From assembly GCA_002600635.1 (NCBI GenBank), contig CP021371.1, positions 1,057,001 to 1,121,000 of the forward strand: DNA of 64,000 bases. Reading direction: 5' to 3'. Position numbers and translations under genes: made by a program. Under the pieces are notes generated by a model. It made no database searches. It was given only the letters and a program-made list of their open reading frames with translations, and was not told where the DNA came from. The stretch's first letter is position 1, and every line of letters starts with the position of its first letter. Source of the DNA: Rhizobium sp. ACO-34A (lineage in GTDB: Bacteria > Pseudomonadota > Alphaproteobacteria > Rhizobiales > Rhizobiaceae). Shown piece by piece: positions 29,724 through 37,591 of this stretch.

Positions 29724-30191
29724 TTATTCGCCGGCTTCCGGAATCGGATCGGGCTGGATGCCGGAATACTTCTGGGCGAATTTGTGGAACAGAACCTTGA
29801 GTTCGGGTTCCTGCACGCGGGCGGCCGCTTCTTCGCAGTTCACCCATTCGCTGCGTCGCATGCCCTTTTCAGGGAAATCCTTCAGCTCGTTCCTGACTTC
29901 AAGCGTGTGCACCTGAACCCGGCAATGAATCTTCAGGCCACCGTCCATGCCCTTGAGGTAGTCGTAATGACCGATCGGTTTCTCGGCAACCTTGCCCTTT
30001 ACGCCAGCTTCTTCATAAGCTTCGCGTTCCGCAACCGCATAACCTTTCTTCCCTGACATCGGCCAGCCCTTGGGAATGACCCATCGTCCGGTGTCGCGAC
30101 TGGTCAGAAGCAACACCTCGGGCTCCGCCTGCTTCTTGCGCAAACGGTAGCAAATGGCTGCATATTGCTGTCTCGGAGGACGACGCAGCAT
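29724..30191 (-). CDS. Nudix hydrolase
   Basis: A 155-residue Nudix protein. The box is recognisable as GKKGYAVAEREAYEEAGVKG with the metal-binding REAYEEAG core, preceded by WVIPKGWPM, which is typical of the diphosphoinositol-polyphosphate/diadenosine polyphosphate hydrolase type. It probably cleaves a nucleoside diphosphate derivative; the substrate is not identifiable. The start ATG 30191 has GAGG 8 bases upstream and begins MLRRPPRQQYAA; an in-frame GTG at 30242 is less likely. It is monocistronic. Confidence 0.87.
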   Translation of the reverse strand: MLRRPPRQQYAAICYRLRKKQAEPEVLLLTSRDTGRWVIPKGWPMSGKKGYAVAEREAYEEAGVKGKVAEKPIGHYDYLKGMDGGLKIHCRVQVHTLEVRNELKDFPEKGMRRSEWVNCEEAAARVQEPELKVLFHKFAQKYSGIQPDPIPEAGE

Positions 30192-30386
30192 AAGCTGGAC
30201 CTCATTGGCTATTCGGCTGACAAGGGTCAATGAAAGGGGCACCTCGATTCGTCATTCACTTTCGGATTTTGTCGGCTTCGAAAATGTCACCTTTTTGACA
30301 ATCAGGAGAATCGTTGCGACAAAACATGCTCCCATTAGGTGGGGGTGATGTCTCCTTCGTCAAGCGGTTGCTCGGGTGCGGTCTGG

Positions 30387-31187
30387 CTAAAACTGGACAA
30401 ATCTGTTGAGATTGGCCGCTTCCGTGTCTTTATGTCCGCCTGACCAGTGCGCAAGGCCTTCGATCACGCCATCGGCGGTCTTGGCTTGCGCCCGGAAAAT
30501 GGCCACGTTGCCTTCCTTTGCAAGGCTTGTGAGCTCCGCCAGTCCGTTTGCCGGAATGATGCCGCGTACGCCTTCCATCAGGAACATGCTGCGATCGTTG
30601 CCGCTGTCACCCGCCACGATCACCTCGTCCGGAGCCACGTCGACCCTCTCGCAGAGCCAGGCGAGGGCGGCTCCCTTGTCGGCATTGGCAGGCAGGATGT
30701 CGAGGTCGCGATTGCTTGAATAGACGATGCGCACGGAAAGTCCTTCATCGTTCAGCCTGGAGAGCAGGTTGTCGAGTTCCTGCGCGCTGGCGTCATGCAG
30801 GTACCAGCTGGATTTGAAACGATGTTGATAGCGCTCCGGCTGGCGCGCGATGCCGCGCTCGGCCCCGACCAGAGCCTCGATTCGACTAGCGTCGTAACCG
30901 GTCTCGGAGAGCGCTCGGTCGTAGTCCTCGCGGATATCGGGCAGCGAATTGGAAAGCAGCATGGTACCGACCCCCCCGATCAGCGCGTCTGCCCAGGGTA
31001 GCTCTTCTTCCTCCGTGAAGGCAAGGATGTCGTCGATCAGCCGGCCGCTATTGTAGACCAGCAGCGGCCGCTCGATCGGGTCTAGGCTTTGCCAGTAACG
31101 GCTGAACCGGCGAGAGGCTTCCCTGTCGCCGGCGAGTGTTCCGTCCAGATCAGCGGATAACAGACGAAAGGGCATCTCAGTCGCCAT
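30387..31187 (-). CDS. mfppA: mannosylfructose-phosphate phosphatase (HAD-IIB, sucrose-phosphatase-like)
   Basis: A 266-residue HAD hydrolase of the sucrose-6F-phosphate phosphatase group: motif I LLSADLDGTLAG with the nucleophile Asp, LLVYNSGR as motif II, and VIVAGDSGNDRSMF as motif IV with metal-binding aspartates. It overlaps the upstream glycosyltransferase gene by 11 bp, so the two are coupled. This pair matches the Agrobacterium mfpsA-mfppA genes, where the phosphatase releases mannosylfructose from its 6-phosphate. A sucrose-phosphate role cannot be excluded from sequence alone. Confidence 0.83.
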   Translation of the reverse strand: MATEMPFRLLSADLDGTLAGDREASRRFSRYWQSLDPIERPLLVYNSGRLIDDILAFTEEEELPWADALIGGVGTMLLSNSLPDIREDYDRALSETGYDASRIEALVGAERGIARQPERYQHRFKSSWYLHDASAQELDNLLSRLNDEGLSVRIVYSSNRDLDILPANADKGAALAWLCERVDVAPDEVIVAGDSGNDRSMFLMEGVRGIIPANGLAELTSLAKEGNVAIFRAQAKTADGVIEGLAHWSGGHKDTEAANLNRFVQF

Positions 31188-32508
31188 CGTTCCAGGGCTC
31201 GGCCCAGTCCGCCTCGTCGAGCGCCTGCGCGACGGGACGTCCTTCCACCAGCGCCACCAGCTGTTGCGCGATGCCGGTCCAGGTGAAGAGGCTGCGGGCC
31301 TTGTGCGCGCCCATGCGCGAAAGTCGCCCGTAGAGCCGCGCGTGCTTGAACGGCTTCATCATGGTGATGCCGAGATCCTCACGGTCGAACGGATCGGCAA
31401 ACAGCGCGTGACGACCGTAGCTCACCGCCCGGAAAAGTCCGCCATGAATGGTGACGACGGTCGGCGTGCCACTCGCCATCGCCTCGACGGCGGTCATGCC
31501 GAAGGGTTCGTAGCGGCTCGACAGCACGAAGAGATCGGCCGCACGATAGTAATCGGGCAGATCCTCGTCCGGGATGAAGCTGGAGAATTCCACCCGCTCG
31601 GAAAGACCGAGTTCCGCGACCTGATCCTTCAGCTTCTGCAGGATGGCCGCTTCCTGCGCATCCATGTTCTCGCCGCCGAGCGCCAGCCGGAGCCGCGCCT
31701 CCGGCACGCGTTCCGCCAGCACCGAGAAGCCGTCGATCAACAGGTCGTAGCCCTTGTTGGTCGCAAGCCGCCCGAGCGCCAGCACGGTCTTGCCGGTAAA
31801 GCCGAGCCGGTTGCGGATCATCTGGCGGGAGGATTCGGACACGGGGTAGAAGCGGTTGTCGTCATATCCCGGCGGGATCATGTGCACCCGGTTCCGGTTC
31901 AACCCGTAATCCTCGATCAGCATGTCGAGCTGGATCGGCGTGGTCGCGATCACCAGCTGGCAGCTGCGATAGATGATCAGTTCGTGCTGGATGCGTTCCT
32001 TGAAGTTGAACTCCAGTTCGAACTTGTCGGCCCGTTCCGGATAGTCCGTCTCCATCTGCCGCTTCTTCCACAGGCCGAGCGAATGCGGTGTGTGGACGTG
32101 GGGAATGTTTAGCGCCTCGGAAAGCCGCTGGCCGGCGACGCCCGCATCCCAGTAATGGCTGTTGATGAAGAGATAGGACAGGCCCTCCCGGCGGATGAAG
32201 CGCAGGGCCTTCTCGTTCCATTCGTTGAGGTGGCGGTGGAGATATTCCTTGGGAATGAAGTCGCGCCCGCCGCAGGGGATGCGGATGACCCGCACGTCGT
32301 CGTCCACCGCGTCGATTTCCGGCTGGTCCTCGAAGCGGCGGGTGTAGATATCGACCTTGTGACCGAGCTGCGCGAGCTTCTTGGCAAGCTCCAGCACATA
32401 AACGACCTGACCGCCGGTGTCGGCGGCGCCGAGCGGCGGATGGGCGGCTACGTAGCCATGTGTGGAGACCAGCGCAATGCGCGGCGTCTCGTGAACGTCC
32501 AGCACCAT
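31177..32508 (-). CDS. mfpsA: mannosylfructose-phosphate synthase (GT4, sucrose-phosphate-synthase-like)
   Basis: A 443-residue GT-B glycosyltransferase. The N-terminal ALVSTHGYVAAHPPLGAADTGGQVVYVLELAKKL is the sucrose/mannosylfructose-phosphate synthase acceptor-side loop, and SRYEPFGMTAVEAMASGTPTVVT is the GT4 donor motif with E-x7-E. In Agrobacterium the orthologue transfers mannose from GDP-mannose to fructose-6-phosphate, making an osmotically induced compatible solute. AGGGG precedes the ATG by a normal distance. Its stop lies inside the start region of the phosphatase gene. Confidence 0.83.
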   Translation of the reverse strand: MVLDVHETPRIALVSTHGYVAAHPPLGAADTGGQVVYVLELAKKLAQLGHKVDIYTRRFEDQPEIDAVDDDVRVIRIPCGGRDFIPKEYLHRHLNEWNEKALRFIRREGLSYLFINSHYWDAGVAGQRLSEALNIPHVHTPHSLGLWKKRQMETDYPERADKFELEFNFKERIQHELIIYRSCQLVIATTPIQLDMLIEDYGLNRNRVHMIPPGYDDNRFYPVSESSRQMIRNRLGFTGKTVLALGRLATNKGYDLLIDGFSVLAERVPEARLRLALGGENMDAQEAAILQKLKDQVAELGLSERVEFSSFIPDEDLPDYYRAADLFVLSSRYEPFGMTAVEAMASGTPTVVTIHGGLFRAVSYGRHALFADPFDREDLGITMMKPFKHARLYGRLSRMGAHKARSLFTWTGIAQQLVALVEGRPVAQALDEADWAEPWNDGD

Positions 32509-33243
32509 ATCAAACCCCTATTGAGCAATTACGTTTCGCAAGAACGCAAAACGAACGCCTCAAAACGGGATTTGTTCCTTTGAGCGCGAAAAAATCTTCG
32601 CGTCCTGCCTGTCAATGACGCAAGCAGGCCAGTTGGGGAAAGCGCGTCCTTACAGTTGCAATCCTGATTGATGTCTCAATCCATGGGTCACCATACGGAG
32701 AACATGATGGCAGGATTGGGGATGAAACAACCCTTGAATGCCGACCCTGAAGTGCGAATGCGAACCTTGTTCACGCAGGAATGTTGCACGGTTTCGGCCG
32801 ACCGGTTTCCTCATGGCCTCCTTGGCGAGGAATGCCCCAAGACCGGATGCCGGCGGTGATTGCCATCAGATTATCCTCAACACCACGCCGCAGACTTTTT
32901 CAACAGCCTGCCAGATCTGCCCTGTTTGCCGCCATCACGCGAAAACTCACCGTGCGGGCGAACGCCTTGCTGCATGACGAGTGGAAACGGCCGCCAAACA
33001 CGCCTGACCAAAACGGATCCTCCAAAATCGTTCGAAGACGGACAGCGATATTGTCAATTATATATACGTTCTGTATGTTAAATTAATTGTGAAGACTCTT
33101 TTAAGGAAAGGCCAACTGCGACCAACTCCGACTTCATTCGGTCCATCAGCCATGAGCCGAACAAGCACATGCGCAACTACGAAATGGGGTTCATGCCCGC
33201 ATTGACTGTTTTCGTCGCGGGGGAGGTGCAATCGAGAGCGATA
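32509..33243. other. gene-free divergent promoter region
   Basis: 735 bp between mfpsA and the CDP-glycerol transferase-like gene. No convincing gene: short open frames (for example 32668-32859) lack family resemblance and good ribosome sites. It contains a CGCGAA/TTCGCG hairpin at 32585-32602 and an AT-rich stretch at 33040-33110 holding a promoter candidate. Confidence 0.5.
33051..33079 (+). promoter_or_regulatory. candidate sigma-70-type promoter
   Basis: TTGTCA and TATGTT are separated by 17 bases within a strongly AT-rich patch (33040-33110) that contrasts with the surrounding GC-rich DNA. It would give a leader of about 160 bases for the gene at 33244. Confidence 0.4.
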
Positions 33244-34275
33244 ATGACCAAGCACTACCTTCTCTATGGTTCCGAACGCTATGCACTGGCGATCCTGCGC
33301 CCGATCCAGGCGGCCATTCGTGCGCGCGGCGATAAAGTGGCCTGGTTTTTCGATGGCCCCGGTGCGGAAGAGCTGACCGCCGACGAAACGCTGTTGACGG
33401 TGGCACAGGTGCGCGCCTGGAAGCCATATGCGGTGATCACTTCGAGCAATGCGGTGCCGCATTTCTTCCCCGGGGTGAAGGTCGAGACCTTTCATGGTTT
33501 CGACGCCGGCAAGCCGAGACACATCTACGTGCGCGGCTTCTTCGACCTTTACTGCACCACCGGCCCACGCGACACTACCGCGTTCTCGGAGCTGTCCAGG
33601 CAACTGGGGCACTTCAAGGTCGTCGAAACCGGGTTCCCGAAAATCGACCCGTTCATGACGCAACTGGGCAACGCTTCGGAACCGGTGCGTAAACCGCCGC
33701 TGATCCTCTATCACTCCACGTTTTCACCATCCTGGAGCGCCGCGCCCGTCCTCTACGACGAAATCCAGCGGCTCTCGCAAAGTGGCGAGTTCCGCTGGGT
33801 CGTCAGCTTCCATCCGAAGATGGATCCGGTCATCGTGGCCAGATACAAAACCCTGCAGAACGAGTACCTGAGCTTCGCCGAAAACGACAACATCCTGGAA
33901 CTGTTTTCGCAGGTTGATCTGATGTGCTCGGACACCTCATCAGCGCTCAACGAGTTCCTGCTAACCTACAAGCCTGTAGTGACATTCAGGAATCGCCGCC
34001 CGGGTCCGCATCTGATCGACATTGACGATCCGGCGCAGTTCGAGCCGGCGATCCGTCGCGCGCTGTCGCGGCCACCGGAACTGATGTCGGCGGTGCGCGA
34101 ATTCGCCGATCAGCTGCATCCCTATCGTGACGGCTGCTCCAGCGAGCGCGTGCTGGAAGCGATCGACGCTTATGTCGCCGCTGGCGCGCGCACTCCCCGG
34201 CCCAAGCCGGCCAATCTCTGGCGCAAGTTCAAGATCCGCAAGCGGATCGGCTACTGGGGGCCAGCTGGCATCTAG
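33244..34275 (+). CDS. CDP-glycerol glycerophosphotransferase-like protein
   Basis: A 343-residue protein resembling the TagB/TagF-type CDP-glycerol:polyol phosphotransferase fold. SSNAVPHFFPGVKVETFHGFDAGKPRH holds the conserved HG-x-x-x-GK-like motif, then VETGFPKIDPF, WVVSFHPKMDP, and the carboxyl-side SQVDLMCSDTSSALNEFLL, where the SDTSS loop is the nucleotide-binding signature. Gram-negative members transfer glycerol-phosphate or related groups to surface glycans. The ATG at 33244 starts the conserved region; an earlier in-frame ATG at 33169 lacks a ribosome site. It stands alone, without other capsule genes. Its TAG stop lies on a repeat element. Confidence 0.75.
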   Translation: MTKHYLLYGSERYALAILRPIQAAIRARGDKVAWFFDGPGAEELTADETLLTVAQVRAWKPYAVITSSNAVPHFFPGVKVETFHGFDAGKPRHIYVRGFFDLYCTTGPRDTTAFSELSRQLGHFKVVETGFPKIDPFMTQLGNASEPVRKPPLILYHSTFSPSWSAAPVLYDEIQRLSQSGEFRWVVSFHPKMDPVIVARYKTLQNEYLSFAENDNILELFSQVDLMCSDTSSALNEFLLTYKPVVTFRNRRPGPHLIDIDDPAQFEPAIRRALSRPPELMSAVREFADQLHPYRDGCSSERVLEAIDAYVAAGARTPRPKPANLWRKFKIRKRIGYWGPAGI

Positions 34276-34377
34276 GGAATTGCCAGCAAAAGTGGGAACC
34301 GGTTTTGCGTCTGGAATTAAGTCGAAACAAGGAGATGGAGAATTGAAGGCGATCCCGTTTTCGCCGGAAATGGTCTA
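34273..34377. repeat. MITE-like palindromic repeat, copy A
   Basis: About 100 bp between TA (34273-34274) and TA (34376-34377), both of which belong to stop codons of the two convergent genes. It contains CCAGCAAAAGTGGGAACCGG, TTTTGCGTCTGGAATT, AAACAAGGAGATGGAG and a final GTTTTCGCCGGAAATGGTC. The order of blocks matches copy B at 43817 read in reverse, and its first block matches copy C at 48944. Confidence 0.75.
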
Positions 34378-35649
34378 GTGACCTTCGGAGTGGCTCTTGC
34401 GGATACGCCGGACCACCCACCAGACGCCGAGGACGGCAATCGGCACCGACACCCCGGTGATGACGGCCGGATCGACCGGCAGCACGTCATGGCTGACGGC
34501 CTTTGATGCGTAGCCCACAAGGCCGACGATGTAATAGGAGATCGCCGCCACCGAGAGGCCTTCGACGGTCTGCTGCAGGCGAAGCTGCATTTCCGCGCGC
34601 CGGTTCATCGTGTTCAGAAGGTCGGAGTTCTGGCGCTCCAGTTCCACGTCGATCCAGCTTCTGACGAGGCCGGTTGCTCGCGACAGCTTGCGCGACAGGT
34701 TGGCCTGCCGCTCCTCGACCGACTGACAGGTCCGCATGGCGGGCGCAAGACGGCGTTCCAGGAAGGAACCGAGCGTTTCATAGCCGGGCACTGGAGCCTC
34801 ATCGAGCGTCTTGATGCGCTCGCCGACGATGCCGTCATAGGCGCGGCTCGCGCCGAAGCGGTAGAGGCTGAGCGCCGCATTGGCCTCGAGTTCGGCCGCG
34901 AGACGGGTGATCTCGGCCAGAATGCCGTCGGCCTCTGCGCGCGCATGCATCTTCATCTGCTGTGTGACGCCGGTCAGGCCATCCTCGATCCGCCGGATCT
35001 CGGGCGAAAGCGTCTGGGCCAGCGGCAGGCCGAGCATGGCGAGCGTGCGGTAGGTCTCGATGTCGAGCAGGCGCTGCACCAGCGCACCGCGCCCTGCCTC
35101 CGTCAGGCTCCGGTCGATCAGGAGAATGCGGGTCAGGCCGTCACCGTCCTGCCGGAAGTCTGTCAGCACCGAGGCCTGCCCGTTCTTCAGGTGGCTATAA
35201 CAGAGGCTCGCGGGGTCGAACATGGCCATGGCTTCGTCGGTCTCCGGGCCTTCCGGCCGGATTTCCAGCCGGATGCCGGACATCAGCGGGCCGGGCGGCG
35301 AGAAACCGTCGCCAAACGGATGCGAGCTGACTTCGCCGCCGAATTTCTCCGGCAACGGCCCATCCCAGAACCAGGTCGAAAACTCGGTGTGGCGCTCCCA
35401 GCGCAGCGTTCCCTGACCCCAGGGCATGGCGTGGTGACGGGCGTTCTTGTCCGGCGGCGCGACGCCACGGGCGCGCGAAACTTCCGTCAGAACGCTATGG
35501 TGCACCGCCGAACCGCCATCCATTGTGAAGGCGAGCTGGAAGATGACGCGCGAGGATTTGACCAGCGCATAAGGCCGCGCGTGAATCTCTCCGAGCGCCA
35601 GCGCCCGTTCCGGCGCGACCGGAAATGCGAAGTTCCCCTTTGACATCAA
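34375..35649 (-). CDS. DUF3422 family membrane-anchored protein
   Basis: A 424-residue alphaproteobacterial protein of the DUF3422 family. The N-terminal signature is ALALGEIHARPYALVKSSRVIFQLAF, a central coiled-coil-like region follows (EADGILAEITRLAAELEANAALSLYRFGASRAY), and two closely spaced C-terminal transmembrane helices (AISYYIVGLVGYAS; VITGVSVPIAVLGVWWVVRRI) end it. The function is unknown; the layout suggests a cytoplasmic body anchored to the inner membrane. Its TAG stop coincides with the right edge of a repeat, facing the CDP-glycerol transferase-like gene. Confidence 0.88.
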   Translation of the reverse strand: MMSKGNFAFPVAPERALALGEIHARPYALVKSSRVIFQLAFTMDGGSAVHHSVLTEVSRARGVAPPDKNARHHAMPWGQGTLRWERHTEFSTWFWDGPLPEKFGGEVSSHPFGDGFSPPGPLMSGIRLEIRPEGPETDEAMAMFDPASLCYSHLKNGQASVLTDFRQDGDGLTRILLIDRSLTEAGRGALVQRLLDIETYRTLAMLGLPLAQTLSPEIRRIEDGLTGVTQQMKMHARAEADGILAEITRLAAELEANAALSLYRFGASRAYDGIVGERIKTLDEAPVPGYETLGSFLERRLAPAMRTCQSVEERQANLSRKLSRATGLVRSWIDVELERQNSDLLNTMNRRAEMQLRLQQTVEGLSVAAISYYIVGLVGYASKAVSHDVLPVDPAVITGVSVPIAVLGVWWVVRRIRKSHSEGH

Positions 35650-35780
35650 TTGCCTCCATGCGCCGACAGTCCCGATCTCCTTAGCAAATGTCAGATGGAG
35701 ATGTCAGCGGTCTGTTTGCCGCACCGCAACAGAATGATGCGGTAATGGTCATTGCAACATTCTGTTCGGCTCTCGGGAAG

Positions 35781-35799
35781 TGGCCAAATAATTTGACCA
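35781..35799. promoter_or_regulatory. candidate GntR operator
   Basis: TGGCCAAATAATTTGACCA is a palindrome with arms TGGCCAAAT/ATTTGACCA around a central A, with one mismatched pair. It lies about 46 bases before the GntR start. TGGT-type inverted half-sites are typical of FadR/LldR-branch GntR regulators, so autoregulation or control of the downstream lutA-like gene is likely. Confidence 0.5.
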
Positions 35800-35844
35800 A
35801 TTCGTTGTCCGGTTGCTAGATAGCGCATCCGAGGAGGACGCGGG

Positions 35845-36699
35845 TTGAGCGAGAAGGACGAAGGGCTTTTTGCCCAGATCAGCCATAGCCGGACGGCCGG
35901 CGAAGTGGTTCACCAGATCGAGAGCCTGATCCTTGACGGGGTCTTGCGCGATGGCGACCGGCTGCCCGGAGAGCGCGACATGGCGCAGGCCTTCGACGTT
36001 TCCCGGCCGATCCTGCGTGAAGCGTTGAAGGAGCTGGAAACACGCGGTCTCGTCGTCAGCCATCATGGCGGCGGCACCTATATCGCCGACATCATCGGTC
36101 AGGTGTTTTCCAAGCCGATCACCGAACTCATTTCCCGGCATGCGCGGGCAACGCGCGACTATCTCGAATATCGTCGCGAACTCGAAGGGCTGACGGCGGA
36201 ACTTGCCGCGCGCCGCGCCAGCGATACGGACCGGGCGCTTCTGTCGCGCATCGTCGATGACATGAAGCGGGCGCATGAAAGCGGCAATGCGGAAGACGAG
36301 CTTGCCGCCGATGTCGAGTTTCACAACGCCATCGGTGAGGCCGCGCACAATATCATCCTGCTGCACACCATGCGGGCATGCTATCGCCTGCTTTCCGAAG
36401 GCATCTTCTTCAATCGCAAGGCCGTGTTCGCGCTGTCCAATGCCCGCGAACGCCTGCTCGAACAGCACCTCGCGATCTACAACGCCATCGTCGGTGGTCA
36501 GGCGGACGAGGCCAAGAAGGCGGCCCAGTCACACATAGATTTCGTCATGCAGGTGGTCGATGAAGCCGCCCGCGCCGACGAGTGGGGGCGTGTCGCAAAG
36601 CTTCGCCTGATCCGCCGCGACGGCAATTCCGCTCAGGGCCGTGCGTCTCGCAGCAACACCCAGCCCAGGGCAAACGACAAGCCCGAGGCTTCATCATGA
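35845..36699 (+). CDS. GntR family regulator, FadR/LldR branch
   Basis: A 284-residue regulator. The N-terminal winged helix is GEVVHQIESLILDGVLRDGDRLPGERDMAQAFDVSRPILREALKELETRGLV, and the C-terminal all-helical FCD effector domain follows (DVEFHNAIGEAAHN and MQVVDEAA carry metal-binding His/Asp type residues). Start TTG 35845 is supported by GAGGAGGACGCGGG just before it. Its TGA overlaps the start of the LutA-like gene, so both form an operon. Relatives sense lactate, glycolate or related acids, in keeping with the glc genes nearby. Confidence 0.88.
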   Translation: MSEKDEGLFAQISHSRTAGEVVHQIESLILDGVLRDGDRLPGERDMAQAFDVSRPILREALKELETRGLVVSHHGGGTYIADIIGQVFSKPITELISRHARATRDYLEYRRELEGLTAELAARRASDTDRALLSRIVDDMKRAHESGNAEDELAADVEFHNAIGEAAHNIILLHTMRACYRLLSEGIFFNRKAVFALSNARERLLEQHLAIYNAIVGGQADEAKKAAQSHIDFVMQVVDEAARADEWGRVAKLRLIRRDGNSAQGRASRSNTQPRANDKPEASS

Positions 36700-37475
36700 T
36701 CCCGGAAAACCAGCTGGCGAGGCCGCGTGTCGGTCTTTTCGCCACCTGTCTGGTCGATCTCTTCCGCCCGAGTGTCGGATTTTCTGCCGCGAAGCTGATC
36801 GAAGACGCGGGCTGTGAGGTGCATGTGCCGATGGCGCAGACCTGTTGCGGCCAACCGGCCTATAATTCCGGTGACCGCAGGGATGCGCGGGATCTGGCGA
36901 TCCAGGTGATCGAACTGTTCGAAGGCTACGACTATGTGGTCGCGCCCTCCGGCTCCTGCGGCGCCATGCTGAAGCATCACTATCCCGCGCTCTTCAAGGG
37001 CGACGTGAAATGGGAGGAGCGCTGTCGGCGCTTCTCGAACAGGGTGTTCGAACTCGTTTCATTCCTGACCGATGTCCGCGGCATCACCGGCGTCGAAGCC
37101 CGTCTTTCCGGCAGCGTCACCTATCATGATGGCTGTGCGGGCCTGCGCGAACTCGGTGTGCAGAAGCAGCCGCGCAGGTTGCTGACTTCCGTCGAGGGGC
37201 TGGAGCTGAGGGAAATGGCCGGCAGCGACGTTTGCTGCGGTGTCGGTGGCACCTTCTGCGTCAGGTATTCCGATATCTCCGGCACTATCGTCGGCAAGAA
37301 GACCGCGACAATCGAGGCGACGGGAGCGGACATGCTGCTTGCCGGAGACATGGGCTGTCTGATGAACATGGCCGGCAAGCTGAAGCGCGAGGGCTCCAAA
37401 GTCGAAGTTCGCCACGTGGCGGAGGTGCTGGCAGGCATGACGAACACTGCGCCGATCGCCGGGACGGGCCGGTAA
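36696..37475 (+). CDS. (Fe-S)-binding protein, LutA/YkgE-like (CCG domain)
   Basis: A 259-residue protein with two cysteine-rich CCG domains: QTCCGQPAYN and YHDGCAGLRELG with DVCCGVGGTFC, the layout of LutA/YkgE, a subunit of the L-lactate oxidation complex LutABC. It may bind a 4Fe-4S or noncubane cluster and pass electrons toward quinone. ATGA overlap with the GntR gene sets the start. No lutB or lutC follows; the next gene is a convergent LysR. It could work with another flavoprotein such as GlcD. Confidence 0.85.
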   Translation: MIPENQLARPRVGLFATCLVDLFRPSVGFSAAKLIEDAGCEVHVPMAQTCCGQPAYNSGDRRDARDLAIQVIELFEGYDYVVAPSGSCGAMLKHHYPALFKGDVKWEERCRRFSNRVFELVSFLTDVRGITGVEARLSGSVTYHDGCAGLRELGVQKQPRRLLTSVEGLELREMAGSDVCCGVGGTFCVRYSDISGTIVGKKTATIEATGADMLLAGDMGCLMNMAGKLKREGSKVEVRHVAEVLAGMTNTAPIAGTGR

Positions 37476-37591
37476 TACCGGGGATCGATCCTTGGCATGC
37501 GGGGAGGGAGCCGCCCATGCAGATCAAAGAAAATGCCGCCCGAGCACTGCACAGCGTCATCCCTGGACAGGCTGCAATAAAACGAAGTGTT

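Noticed and set aside
32668..32859. 63-codon Met-rich open frame between mfpsA and 33244
   Set aside because: No convincing ribosome site or homologue; more likely part of the promoter region.
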